Below the pieces are notes generated by a model that had not been told where the DNA came from, did not search any database, and was given only the letters and a program-made list of their open reading frames with translations. A stretch of DNA of 64,000 bases from RYN-230 sp963717125 (lineage in GTDB: Bacteria > Actinomycetota > Actinomycetes > Streptosporangiales > Streptosporangiaceae): assembly GCA_963717125.1 (NCBI GenBank), contig CAVQVG010000006.1:372001-436000 (forward strand). Reading direction: 5' to 3'. Each line of letters starts with the position of its first letter. Position 1 is the first letter of the stretch. The translations under genes and the position numbers were made by a program. Of this stretch, positions 25,651 to 34,665 are shown piece after piece.

Positions 25651-27042
25651 TCACATCCGCTCGAAGCTGCGGTGCAGCTCCCAGTCGGTGACCGCGGCAT
25701 CGAACGCCTCGATCTCCACCCGCGCGGCGTTCGCGTAATGCTCGACGACCTCGTTGCCGAACGCCTCCCGGGCCAGCTCGGACTTGCGCCACAACTCGAG
25801 TGCGTCGCGCAGCGTCGTCGGCACCCGGCCGCCTGGATCGTTGTACGCGTTGCCGGCGCAGGCGGGTTCCAGCGGCAGTTCGTGGTCCACCCCGTACAGC
25901 CCGGCCGCGATCATCGCCGCGACGGCCAGGTACGGGTTCACGTCGCCGCCCGGCACCCGGTTCTCCACCCGGAGCGACAGGCCGTGCCCGACCAGCCGCA
26001 GCGCGCAGGTGCGGTTGTCCACTCCCCAGCGGACCGCGGTGGGCGCGAAGCTGCCCGGCACGTACCGCTTGTAGGAGTTGATGTTCGGCGCGTAGCACAG
26101 CGACAGCTCGGGCAGCGCGGCCAGCTGCCCGGCGATGAAGTGCTCGCCGAACGGGGACAGCCCGTGCGGCCCGTCGCCGGCCATGACCGGCTTGCCGTCA
26201 CGCGTGCGGGCCGAGAGGTGGATGTGGCATGAGTTGCCCTCACGGGCGTTCGGCTTGGCCATGAACGTGAGGCTCATGCCCTCCTGGTCCGCGATCTCCT
26301 TCGAGCCGGTCTTGTAGATGGAGTGGTTGTCGCACGTGGTGACCGCGTCCGCGTAGCGGAACGCGATCTCCTGCTGGCCCAGGTTGCATTCGCCCTTGGC
26401 CGACTCCACCTGGAGGCCGGCCCCGGCCATGCCGTTGCGCAGCCGTCGCAGCAGCGGCTCGATCCGGGCCGTGCCCAGGATCGAGTAGTCCACGTTGTAA
26501 CTGTTGGCCGGGGTCAGCTCGCGGTAGCTGGTCGCCTGGGCCCGCGCGTAGCTGTCGGTGTACACGATGAACTCGAGTTCGGTGCCGGCCAGCGCGGTCA
26601 GCCCGCGCTCGGCCAGCCGGGCGGTCTGCGCCTTGAGGATCTGCCGCGGCGAGGCCACCACGGGCGCGCGGTCGTGCCAGGTCAGATCGGCCAGCACCAT
26701 GGCGGTGGCCTCGTGCCAGGGCACCCGGCGCAGGGTGCCCATGTCCGGCACCAGGACGAAGTCGCCGTAGCCGCTCTCCCAGGAGGACATCGCGTACCCC
26801 GCCACGGTGTTCATCTCCACGTCCACCGCGAGCAGGTAGTTGCACCCCTCGATGAAGTGCCCGACCACGTCGTCCAGGAAGTAGTCGGCCGCGAGCCGCT
26901 TGCCGGCCAGCCGGCCCTGCACGTCGGTGAAGGCGACCACCACCGTGTCGATGTTGCCCTCGCTGACCTCCACGCGGAGCTGCTCCAGGGTGAGCATCCC
27001 GCGCCGTCGGCTCTGCGGGGTCACTCCGCGCTGCTTGTCCAT
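25651..27042 (-). CDS. Glutamine synthetase-like gamma-glutamyl amine ligase (GlnA3/GlnA4/PuuA type)
   Basis: A 463-aa member of the GS superfamily that in actinobacteria attaches glutamate to polyamines or ethanolamine instead of ammonia. Segments visible: GRLAGKRLAADYFLDDV (N-terminal beta-grasp), ALAGTELEFIVYTDSY (metal Glu), ESAKGECNLGQQEIAF, GNSCHIHLSARTRDGKP (GS ATP-loop equivalent), GSFAPTAVRWGVDNRTCALRLV and ENRVPGGDVNPYLAVAA. The permease, ALDH and C26 hydrolase around it argue strongly for amine catabolism rather than ammonium assimilation. The start is ATG 27042; the in-frame MLTLEQL is an alternative. Confidence 0.88.
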   Translation of the reverse strand: MDKQRGVTPQSRRRGMLTLEQLRVEVSEGNIDTVVVAFTDVQGRLAGKRLAADYFLDDVVGHFIEGCNYLLAVDVEMNTVAGYAMSSWESGYGDFVLVPDMGTLRRVPWHEATAMVLADLTWHDRAPVVASPRQILKAQTARLAERGLTALAGTELEFIVYTDSYARAQATSYRELTPANSYNVDYSILGTARIEPLLRRLRNGMAGAGLQVESAKGECNLGQQEIAFRYADAVTTCDNHSIYKTGSKEIADQEGMSLTFMAKPNAREGNSCHIHLSARTRDGKPVMAGDGPHGLSPFGEHFIAGQLAALPELSLCYAPNINSYKRYVPGSFAPTAVRWGVDNRTCALRLVGHGLSLRVENRVPGGDVNPYLAVAAMIAAGLYGVDHELPLEPACAGNAYNDPGGRVPTTLRDALELWRKSELAREAFGNEVVEHYANAARVEIEAFDAAVTDWELHRSFERM

Positions 27043-27087
27043 GGGCCTCCAGTCCGCGCCGCTATCGTGCCGTGCCTACCAGGCTGC

Positions 27088-28618
27088 TTACCCAGCCAGC
27101 TCTTCCTCGATCGCGGCCAGCTCTTCCGGCGTGCCCTGGACCCGCGGCCCGGTGAACCAGTTACGGGCCGAGGCCAGCCAGTAGATGCCGGCGAAGCCGA
27201 TCACCGCCACCACGGCGAACACCGCGTAGTTGAACGTGGTCCAGGTGATGGGGCCGACCTGCGGCAGCATGAACAGGATCGTGATGATCACCACCCAGGT
27301 CACCGCGATGATGCCGACCGGCTTGCTCCACCGGCCCAGGTGCCACGGGCCGCGCTGGAAGTTCTCGCCCTGGCGCAGCCGCAGGAAGGTGGGGATCACG
27401 TAGGCGATGTACAGGCCGATGACCGCGATCGAGGTGACCGCCGCGTAGGCGGTGCTGTTCCACAGGTAGGGCAGGCCCAGGATGAGCGCGCCCACCGCGG
27501 CCAGCCAGATCGCGTTGGTCGGGGTGCGGGTCCGCTTGTTGACCCGGTGCCAGACGCTGGAGGCGGGCAGCGCGCCGTCCCGGGAGAACGCGTAGATCAT
27601 CCTGGAGTTGGCGGTGACCGAGGACATGCCGCAGAACAGCTGGGCGCCGATCACGACCAGCAGCAGGAACTTGGCCCAGGCCGACCCGGCGGCGTCGATG
27701 AAGATCTGCGCGGGCGGCACTCCGGTGGCCGACGTGCGCGTCGCTTCGTAGTGCTGGATGGCGAACGTGATCCCGATCAGCAGCACCCAGCCCGCGACCA
27801 GCGAGACCAGGATCGACATCACGATGCCGCGCGGGCCGCTGCGGGCGGCGCTGTGCGTCTCCTCCGTCATGTGCGCGGAGGCGTCGTAGCCGGTGAACGT
27901 GTACTGCGCGAGCAGCAGGCCGATCGCCACGATGTAGATCGGGGCGACGTGCAGCCCGGTGTCGTTGACGAAGTGCCCGAACACGAAGCTGGCCGACTGG
28001 TGATGCGACGGCACGAAGACGAGCACCCCGACGATGAGCAGCACGCCGACGATGTGCCACCACACGCTGACGTCGTTCAGCAGCGCGACCAGCCGGATGC
28101 CGAACTGGTTCAGCAGGCCGTGCACCAGCAGCACGATCGCGTAGATCAGGATCGTCACCCCGTGCGCGGTGCTCCAGCCCCACGTCAGCGCGCCGAACGC
28201 GTTGATGAAGAACGCCGCGCCGAAGTCGATGCCCGCGGTCACCGCGACCTGGCCGAGGAAGTTGAACCAGCCGGTGAACCAGGACCAGGCCGGGCCCGTG
28301 CCGCGGCGCCAGCTTGGCCGACCAGTAGTACAGGCCGCCCGCGGTCGGGAAACTGGAACAGACCTCGGCCATGGCCAGGCCGACGAACAGGGTCATCACC
28401 CCGACGCCGAGCCAGCCCCAGACGATGACGGCCGGGCCGCCGGTGGCCATGCCGAACCCGTACAGCGTGAGGCAGCCGGACAGGATCGAGATGATCGTGA
28501 ACGAGACGGCGAAGTTGGAGAACCCGGACATGCGCCGGCGCAGCTCCTGGGCGTAGCCCATCTGGTGCAGGGTCTGCTCGTCTTGGCTGAGCGGCGCCGC
28601 TTGCTCGTTGACCGCCAT
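27088..28618 (-). CDS. APC-superfamily amino acid/polyamine permease, frameshifted
   Basis: A twelve-TM amino acid-polyamine-choline transporter, about 510 aa after correction. The N-terminal part (MAVNEQAAPLSQDEQTLHQMGY, then SGFSNFAVSFTIISILSGCLTLYGFGM) lies in one frame. The rest, from TAGIDFGAAFFINAFGALTWGW through LAQYTFTGYDASAHMTEET and VTANSRMIYAFSRDGALP, lies in another. The switch at about 28300-28312 (after YYWSAKLAPR) equals two missing bases in a GCGCG run or one extra. First gene of the amine operon; it likely imports the polyamine or amine. Its start lies 44 bases from the divergent FadR-type regulator. Confidence 0.88.
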
Positions 28619-28637
28619 CACTGCTCCTTCGAAGAGC

Positions 28638-28660
28638 AAATGGTTTATTATCCGACCATT
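28638..28660. promoter_or_regulatory. Candidate operator between permease and FadR-type regulator
   Basis: AATGGT and ACCATT form an inverted repeat with an 11-base AT-rich spacer. It sits in the short divergent region and overlaps where the amine operon promoter should be. The FadR subfamily often binds TGGT/ACCA half-sites, but the spacer here is longer than usual, so this is tentative. Confidence 0.35.
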
Positions 28661-28661
28661 G

Positions 28662-29441
28662 ATGGATAGAGAACCGGCGATGTCAAGACCCCCAGCCAGA
28701 TTTCGCCAGCCCACCGGGCCGTCATCCGGGCTGGAACTGACGGCTGTGCTGGGGCCGGTCCGGGCGCAGAACGCGTTCGAGGAGACCGTCGAGCGGCTGC
28801 TGACCGTCATCAAGCTGGGCGTGGTGGCGCCCGGTGAGCGGTTCCCGCCGGAACGCGAGCTGGCCGCGCTGCTCGGCGTCAGCCGGATCACGCTGCGCGA
28901 GGCCATCCGGGCCCTGCAGCTGGCCGGCTACGTGGAATCGCGCCGCGGCCGGTTCGGCGGCACGTTCGTCATTGCCCCCCCGCCCGCGCCGAGCCCGGCC
29001 GAGCTGCGCCGGCTCGCGACCGAGGACGCGGACAAGATCAACGACGCGCTCACGTTCCGGATGGCGGTGGAGACCGGCGCGGCGCACGTGCTGGCGCAGG
29101 CAGCCCCGTCGCCGGCCGGGTCCGACATGCTGAACGCCCGGCTGGCCGCGGTCAACCAGGCCACCCCGGAGGACTACCGCCGGATGGACACCCTGTTCCA
29201 CCTGTCCATCGCGGAACTCACCGGGTCCAGCCTGCTGGCCGCGGCCTGCGCGGACGCCCGGATGCGGCTGAACGACCTGCTGAACGCGATCCCGGTGCTG
29301 CAGCGCAACATCGACCACACCGCGGCCCAGCACACCGCGATCGTGACGGCGATCCTGGCCGGCGACCCCGGGACCGCGCAGCGCGCCATCGCCGAGCACC
29401 TGGACGGCACCGCGGCGCTGCTGCGGGGTTTCCTGGAGTGA
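28662..29441 (+). CDS. GntR-family (FadR subfamily) transcriptional regulator
   Basis: A 259-aa regulator. The N-terminal winged helix-turn-helix is at about 40-105 (GVVAPGERFPPERELAALLGVSRITLREAI, with ALQLAGYVESRRGRFGGTFV as wing). The C-terminal FadR/FCD all-helical ligand domain has the metal-binding-type histidines in DTLFHLSIAELTGS and AAQHTAIVTAILAGD, and ends in AIAEHLDGTAALLRGFLE. The start is ATG 28662, or ATG 28680 (SRPPARF). Divergent from the amine catabolism operon and probably its repressor, with an amine or glutamyl-amine effector. That role is inferred from position. Confidence 0.9.
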   Translation: MDREPAMSRPPARFRQPTGPSSGLELTAVLGPVRAQNAFEETVERLLTVIKLGVVAPGERFPPERELAALLGVSRITLREAIRALQLAGYVESRRGRFGGTFVIAPPPAPSPAELRRLATEDADKINDALTFRMAVETGAAHVLAQAAPSPAGSDMLNARLAAVNQATPEDYRRMDTLFHLSIAELTGSSLLAAACADARMRLNDLLNAIPVLQRNIDHTAAQHTAIVTAILAGDPGTAQRAIAEHLDGTAALLRGFLE

Positions 29442-29471
29442 ACAGTTTCCTGGAGTGAACAGGCGCGGCCG

Positions 29472-31889
29472 TCACGGCTGGTCGTGGGCTGGCCAGGACA
29501 GGTAGCCGCGCTCGAACTGGCCCTTCGGCACCGGCCAGCGCTCGCCTCCGGAGCCCTCCACGATCCAGTCCCCGGGCTGGGCCACGGCCCGGCCCTCCAT
29601 GGTCCACAGCACCTGCTCCTCGTCCGCCCGCCAGGCGTGGAAGATCCCGGTGCGCACGTAGCGCCCGTCGCCGAGCGGTTCGTGGCTGCTGTTGAACTCG
29701 GGGTCCCGGACGGTCCGCTCGTCCCCGGCGTCGTCCACCACGTGCCAGTCCCCGGCCTCCCCGTTGAGCTGGTCGCCGGTGCGCCGGGTCCACGGCCGCC
29801 GGGACCGCAGCCGCCGGGCGCGCACCGTGCCGACGCGGCGGAACGGCCGTGCCCCGGGCGGGCCGCCCGCGGGGACGACCGGCATGAACCCAGCCTCCTC
29901 GAGCTGGGTGAGCTGGGACCGCAGGTAGTCGATGCTGCTCTGCCGGTCGCCGTCGGAAAACGCGGCCCAGGGCACCACCCGGCTGTTCACCCGGTCCGGC
30001 CCGCCGGGCGCCGTCCCGTCCGGTACCCAGCCGGCCCCCTGCCGCCGCTGGAACCAGCGGGTGTGCTCAGCCTGCGCCACGGCCGCCAGGTCCGCCCCGG
30101 TCAGCTCGATGAAGCTGCCCGGCGGCACCGCGCGGGTCGGCAGCCAGTGCCGCCCGCGCTTCGCCACTTCGCCCAGCACCGAGCGGAGCTGCAGGATGTT
30201 GTCCTGGCGGATGAACTCGTCCAGTTCCGCCCAGGGGCGGCTGGTCAGCTTGCGCGGCTCGCCCGGTACCGGGGGATGGCTGAGCCGGTAGCACTCGTGC
30301 CAGTGCCGGGCCACCCTGGTCCAGGTGTCCTCGGGCGGCCTGCCGTCCACCAGCAGCGCCAGCTGGAACGGCCAGAGCCGGTCGAAGATCGGCCGCGGCG
30401 GGGGCGCGCCGCTGGCGGTGAGCACGAACAGCGGGATGCGCGGGTGCAGCCGGGCCACCCGCCCGGCTGCGTGCATGCTGTCGTCAGGCCGCGAATCGGT
30501 GATGACCACGACGGTCTCCGGCACCGGCGCGGGGGCCAGCGCGTCCAGCATGACCAGCAGCTGATGCCGCCAGGAAGCGGGCTCAGCGAGCACGTCGGGC
30601 CCGGCCGACACGGCGGGTGCGGGCGCGGTGGCCTGATATTCCCGGCGCAGGTCCGCGGCCCGCTCGTCGAGCAGGATGACCTGCCGCAGCGGGAGCGGGG
30701 CGAGCAGCTGGCGGTCGGCCGGCGCCGGCCACGGGCCGGCCGTCGGCCTGGCCTGGCCGTCCTGGGCGGCCCGGACCAGTTCCCTGAGTTCCCAGGCCCG
30801 GCGGGCGAGTTCCAGCAGGATGGCCAGGGCCGGCGGGCTGTCACCGCACAGCACCAGGCGCCGCGCTCCGGTGCCGAAGACCCGGTTGACCAGGGTGCGC
30901 GCCGTCGCTTCCAGCGGGCTGAGCGCGTCCTCGAACCACAGGTCGGCGGTGCCGGTGTGCTCGCCGCGCCAGTGATCGGCGTGCCGCGGATCGTCGATCC
31001 GGGCCACCAGGTGCGGCTGCCGCTGCGGATCCGGCTGGCAATTGCGCACGATGCTCCTGGCTGCCTCGAGGACCGTCTCATTTTCCCGGACATCCTGGCC
31101 CAGGGCGTACAGGTAACTCAGCTCGCAGCCGCGACGGCCGGCCAGCACCGGGAGCAGGATCCGGGCCGAGGCCGGCGGCGCCACCATGACCTTGGCGCCG
31201 GTGGCCCGGGCGTCGGCCAGCAGCGGATGCCCGCTGTCCGGTTCGATGACCACGATGCTGCTGCGGCGGTGGGTCCGCGCCAGTTCCTGGAGCAGCGGCA
31301 TGGTCAGCGGGTCCAGGCCGGTGACGACGATCGCGTCGCGCACCGCCCGGGCCCGCAGCCGGTCCAGCGGCTCCCGCCACAGCACCGAGGCGGCGGTGAT
31401 CGCGCCGGTCAGCGTCGCGCCCAGGCAGACCGGCGCACCGACCTGGAAGGCGAGGGCCGGGGTGGTGCAGCCGCCCAGCGGGAAGGACGGCGGGTTCCCG
31501 ACGTACAGGTCGAGCACCCAGTTAGCGACACCGCTCGCCGCCTGGCCGCCCCGGCACGGGGCCAGCGCGGCGCTGGCCAGCACCCCGCCGATGAGCACCA
31601 TCGCCACGGCCACGGTCAGCCCGATGGCCTGCGGGTGCCGCCGCCGCGGCCACCAGTAGCCCAGCAGCACTAATAGCCACAACGCGAGGAAGACCAGCGG
31701 CACCCCGATCCGGTCCGGCTGCAGCGCGGCCCGCCACCAGGCCAGCGGCGGGGCGAACCAGTGCTGGTCGGCCGCGGAGACCCAGGCGCCCCAGGCGAGA
31801 TAGCCGGTCACCAGCGCGGCCAGCGCGGCTGGCGCCAGCCACACGGCCCCCCAGCCCGGGCGGGCCCTGGCCAGCCGGGCCCGTATCAC
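29472..31889 (-). CDS. Membrane protein with NAD-binding (TrkA-N-like) and RyR domains
   Basis: About 805 aa from GTG 31889; a TTG at 32066 would add 59 poorly conserved residues. Four transmembrane segments (about 14-34, 60-80, 88-110 and 145-165) lead into a Rossmann-like TrkA-N domain (RDAIVVTGLDPLTMPLLQEL, then SIVVIEPDSGHPLLADARATG). A second Rossmann-like module follows (ARRLVLCGDSPPALAILLEL). Near residue 605 a RyR domain appears (ADLAAVAQAEHTRWFQRRQG), the repeat named for ryanodine receptors but common in prokaryotic conflict and signalling proteins. The C-terminus has two short PGDW-type modules (GDWHVVDDAGDE; PGDWIVEGSGGERWPVP). Divergent from fxsA across 305 bases. The function is unknown: membrane-coupled nucleotide sensing is my inference. 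Confidence 0.7.
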   Translation of the reverse strand: MIRARLARARPGWGAVWLAPAALAALVTGYLAWGAWVSAADQHWFAPPLAWWRAALQPDRIGVPLVFLALWLLVLLGYWWPRRRHPQAIGLTVAVAMVLIGGVLASAALAPCRGGQAASGVANWVLDLYVGNPPSFPLGGCTTPALAFQVGAPVCLGATLTGAITAASVLWREPLDRLRARAVRDAIVVTGLDPLTMPLLQELARTHRRSSIVVIEPDSGHPLLADARATGAKVMVAPPASARILLPVLAGRRGCELSYLYALGQDVRENETVLEAARSIVRNCQPDPQRQPHLVARIDDPRHADHWRGEHTGTADLWFEDALSPLEATARTLVNRVFGTGARRLVLCGDSPPALAILLELARRAWELRELVRAAQDGQARPTAGPWPAPADRQLLAPLPLRQVILLDERAADLRREYQATAPAPAVSAGPDVLAEPASWRHQLLVMLDALAPAPVPETVVVITDSRPDDSMHAAGRVARLHPRIPLFVLTASGAPPPRPIFDRLWPFQLALLVDGRPPEDTWTRVARHWHECYRLSHPPVPGEPRKLTSRPWAELDEFIRQDNILQLRSVLGEVAKRGRHWLPTRAVPPGSFIELTGADLAAVAQAEHTRWFQRRQGAGWVPDGTAPGGPDRVNSRVVPWAAFSDGDRQSSIDYLRSQLTQLEEAGFMPVVPAGGPPGARPFRRVGTVRARRLRSRRPWTRRTGDQLNGEAGDWHVVDDAGDERTVRDPEFNSSHEPLGDGRYVRTGIFHAWRADEEQVLWTMEGRAVAQPGDWIVEGSGGERWPVPKGQFERGYLSWPAHDQP

Positions 31890-32113
31890 CTGACGCCAAC
31901 CAGAGCCACTATCTCCCCGGCGAGATGGGTAGGGACCTATCCCACGACGGTGCCACAGAACGGCGCGGACGCCTAGCCATGCCCGGCCGCGGCCGGACTG
32001 GCCGAGCTGGTTCGGCTGCCCGGCGGCCGCAGCAGCCGATTTTCGGATAACGTTCCTTGATCGCAATTGGCAGTTCGAATAGCCGTGCTGGGCCGTATCT
32101 GCCCGCTAGGCTG

Positions 32114-32142
32114 CTGACAACGGCCTTGCCATCCCTTAACCT
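32114..32142 (+). promoter_or_regulatory. Candidate promoter for the fxsA-fxsT operon
   Basis: -35 CTGACA (32114-32119), a 17-base spacer and -10 TAACCT (32137-32142), giving a leader of about 45 bases to the fxsA ATG. It lies in the 305-base divergent region, which otherwise shows no gene and is less GC-rich than the surroundings. Confidence 0.5.
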
Positions 32143-32194
32143 TCTATTTGAAGGCAGCGCTTCCACCGCGCTCTTTCCGGGAGGTAATCGGGCA

Positions 32195-32380
32195 ATGAAA
32201 AGCGAGGCCTTAACCATCCCGCGGGACGGCGGCCAGGACACCCCCAGCGCCGACGCGCGTGACGCGCCGCTTGAGCAGCTGGCCGCAGATGACGACGTCC
32301 GCAGCATGGTCAGCCGGATCCTGGACAACGCGGCGGACCAGCCGCGTGATCGCGGCACGATGTTCAGTTCTGCTATCTGA
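32195..32380 (+). CDS. fxsA: FxsA: FxSxx-COOH precursor peptide
   Basis: A 61-aa peptide from ATG 32195 with ribosome site GGGAGG. It is acidic and Ala/Asp-rich, with a putative recognition helix (PLEQLAADDDVRSMVSRILD) and a C-terminus GTMFSSAI. The last five residues F57-S-S59-A-I fit FxSxx-COOH, the defining end of FxsA precursors. The radical SAM enzyme FxsB encoded 10 bases downstream is expected to cross-link the Phe near this end, by the cyclophane chemistry reported for the FxsB class. No second core motif or Cys is present. It is followed directly by fxsB, fxsC, a second fxsC and fxsT on the same strand. Confidence 0.9.
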   Translation: MKSEALTIPRDGGQDTPSADARDAPLEQLAADDDVRSMVSRILDNAADQPRDRGTMFSSAI

Positions 32381-32390
32381 GCCGACGCCT

Positions 32391-34661
32391 ATGCCGGCGT
32401 CGATCACCCAGTACGTCCTGAAGGTGCACAGCCGGTGTGACCTGGCCTGCGATCACTGCTACATCTACGAGCACGCCGACCAGGGCTGGCGGGACAGGCC
32501 GCGGGCCATCTCGCCGGCCGCCGCGGATCAGGCGGCGCTGCGGATAGCGGAACACGCGGCCGCGCACCAGTTGCCGGAGGTCCAGGTCATCTTGCACGGG
32601 GGCGAGCCGCTGCTGGCGGGCAAGGACCGGACCCGTGGGCTGCTCGCCGCGCTGCATGCGCGGATCACCCCGGTGGCCGGGATCGATCTGCGGATCCACA
32701 CCAATGGGCTGCGGCTCGACGAGGGCTGGTGCGCCCTGTTCGATGAGTACGGGGTCCGGGTCGGCGTGTCCCTGGACGGTGACCGGGTGGCTAATGACCG
32801 GCACCGCCGCTTCGCGACTGGCCGGAGCAGCCATGGCCAGGTCAGGCAGGCACTCGAACTGCTGCGGCGGCCGGAGTACCGGCATCTGTATGCCGGGATC
32901 TTGTGCACGATCGACATCCGGAATGACCCGGTCGCGGTGTACGAAGCGCTGCTCGCCGAACAGCCGCCCGCGCTTGACCTGTTGCTGCCGCATGCGACCT
33001 GGGAGAACCCGCCGTACCGGCCCGGCGGGGCCGGCGCGCCCTACGCCGCCTGGCTGGCCCGGGTGTACCGGCGCTGGATGTCCGACGGCCGCCCGGTGCC
33101 GATCCGCTTCTTCGGCTCGCTGATCTCGGCGGCCGGCGGCGGGCCGAGCCTGACCGAGGCGGTCGGTCCCGGCCCGGTGGACTTGCTGGTCATCGAGACG
33201 GACGGAAGCTGGGAGCAGCCGGACTCGCTGAAGACCGCCTACCACGGCGCCGCGGCGACCGGATCGGATGTGTTCAGCCACTCCGTCAACCAGGTGGCCG
33301 GGCAGCCCGGCTTCGTCACCCGCCGGGGCGGCGTGGCCGCGCTGTCCACGATCTGCCAGGCCTGCCCGGTGGTGCGGATCTGCGGCGGGGGCCTGTACGC
33401 GCACCGGTACCGGGCCGGGACCGGGTTCGGTAACCCATCGGTCTACTGCCCGGACCTCCGGGCGCTGATCGGGGAGGTGACCGCGAACCTCCCGGCGCGG
33501 TCCGGGAACCTGTCCGTGCGGGACCTGTACGAGCTGCCCGCCGAGGCGTTCGACGCGCTGTCGGCCGGGCCCGGCGATGCGGCGGCCATCGCCGCCCTGT
33601 CCGCGGCCCGGCTGTACCTCACCCGGCGGCTGGTAGCCAGCGTGGCGGCCTCAGCCGATGGCTGGGCCGACCGCGAGCTGCAGGCGGCGGCGGCCGAGGG
33701 GTGGGCGCTGCTGTGCGCGCTGGACGCCGAGCAGCCCGCGGCGGTACGGGAGATCATGTCGCACGCCTACACCCAGGCCTGGGCGGTTCGCTGCCTGCGG
33801 CCAGCCGTGGGCACCGACCGGGATCTCGACCGGGCGCACCTGGCCGTGCTGGCCGCGGCGGCCGCGCTGTGCGCCGGGACCAGCGTGCAACTGCCGCTGC
33901 CGGTCCGGGACGGGACGATCCACCTGCCCACCGTGGGGACGCTGCGGATGGACGCCGGCTCGGGGCGCACCACGGTGGTCTCCGTGACGCCGGCGCGCCT
34001 GGCGGCCAGGCAGGGAATCAGCGACTGGCAGACCGTGCGCCGGATGACCGGACCGCACCTGCGAGTTGTCCTCGATGACCGGGACCCATTCCGGGGTGGC
34101 CATGAATGGTCCGCCGCTGCGCCGCTCTCCACGGCGCAGTGGCGGGCCTGGCGGCGCGGGCTGACCGCGGCGGGGGACCGGCTGGCGTCGGCCGTGCCTG
34201 GCTACGCGGGCTCTCTGACGGCCGGGCTGCGGACCGTGGTACCGCTGCGCCGCGGCCGCGGCGGCCACCGCTGCGGCCCGGCTCAGCAGCCGTTCGGCGC
34301 GGTTGGGCTGGCCTTCCCGGGTGATCCGCGCACGCTCGACGCGCAGCTGCTGCACCAGTTCCAGCACGCCAAGCTGGACGCCGTGCTTGGCCTGCGGGAG
34401 CTGTTCCGCCCGGGTCCCCGGCCCGGGCTGCGGGTGCCGTGGCGAAAGCTCCCGGAGCGCCCGGAAGCGGTCCTGCACGACGCCTACGCCCACCTGGCCC
34501 TGGCTCACCTGTCCCAGTCGCGCGGCCCGGCGGCCCGCCGGGCCTACCTGCGGCACCGGTCCCGGGTGCGGGCAGGCGGCGCCGCGCTGCTCGGTGCGCG
34601 GACGCTGACCGACGACGGCGAGCGGTTCCTCTCCGGGCTGCTCACGGCGGCGATGGAATAG
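32391..34661 (+). CDS. fxsB: FxsB: radical SAM/SPASM peptide maturase with inactivated HExxH extension
   Basis: 756 aa. The radical SAM domain has C16-x3-C20-x2-C23 (RCDLACDHCYIYEH) for the [4Fe-4S]/SAM cluster, then VILHGGEPLLAG and HTNGLRLDE. The SPASM auxiliary-cluster cysteines follow at about 322-352 (TICQACPVVRICGGGLYAHRY, then PSVYC). Residues 400-756 are the C-terminal extension seen in long FxsB proteins; the zinc-hydrolase motif HExxH reads H655-QFQ-H659, so the catalytic Glu is Gln. This matches the 'inactivated metallohydrolase extension' form of the family. It presumably modifies FxsA. The ATG at 32391 is chosen because SITQYVLKVHSRC starts normally there, although the ribosome site is weak. 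Confidence 0.92.
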   Translation: MPASITQYVLKVHSRCDLACDHCYIYEHADQGWRDRPRAISPAAADQAALRIAEHAAAHQLPEVQVILHGGEPLLAGKDRTRGLLAALHARITPVAGIDLRIHTNGLRLDEGWCALFDEYGVRVGVSLDGDRVANDRHRRFATGRSSHGQVRQALELLRRPEYRHLYAGILCTIDIRNDPVAVYEALLAEQPPALDLLLPHATWENPPYRPGGAGAPYAAWLARVYRRWMSDGRPVPIRFFGSLISAAGGGPSLTEAVGPGPVDLLVIETDGSWEQPDSLKTAYHGAAATGSDVFSHSVNQVAGQPGFVTRRGGVAALSTICQACPVVRICGGGLYAHRYRAGTGFGNPSVYCPDLRALIGEVTANLPARSGNLSVRDLYELPAEAFDALSAGPGDAAAIAALSAARLYLTRRLVASVAASADGWADRELQAAAAEGWALLCALDAEQPAAVREIMSHAYTQAWAVRCLRPAVGTDRDLDRAHLAVLAAAAALCAGTSVQLPLPVRDGTIHLPTVGTLRMDAGSGRTTVVSVTPARLAARQGISDWQTVRRMTGPHLRVVLDDRDPFRGGHEWSAAAPLSTAQWRAWRRGLTAAGDRLASAVPGYAGSLTAGLRTVVPLRRGRGGHRCGPAQQPFGAVGLAFPGDPRTLDAQLLHQFQHAKLDAVLGLRELFRPGPRPGLRVPWRKLPERPEAVLHDAYAHLALAHLSQSRGPAARRAYLRHRSRVRAGGAALLGARTLTDDGERFLSGLLTAAME

Positions 34662-34665
34662 AGCC

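Noticed and set aside
26323..28428. Long plus-strand frame opposite the GlnA-like ligase and permease
   Set aside because: No recognisable motif; explained by the high-GC third position of the opposite genes.
29484..31673. Long plus-strand frame opposite the RyR protein
   Set aside because: Low-complexity His/Pro/Gly/Arg composition. The minus frame has membrane helices and domain motifs, so it is the real gene.
32195..34661. Lanthipeptide or lasso peptide cluster
   Set aside because: No LanM/LanB/cyclase or protease/transporter genes. The CxxxCxxC enzyme plus FSSAI precursor fits FxS, not these classes.
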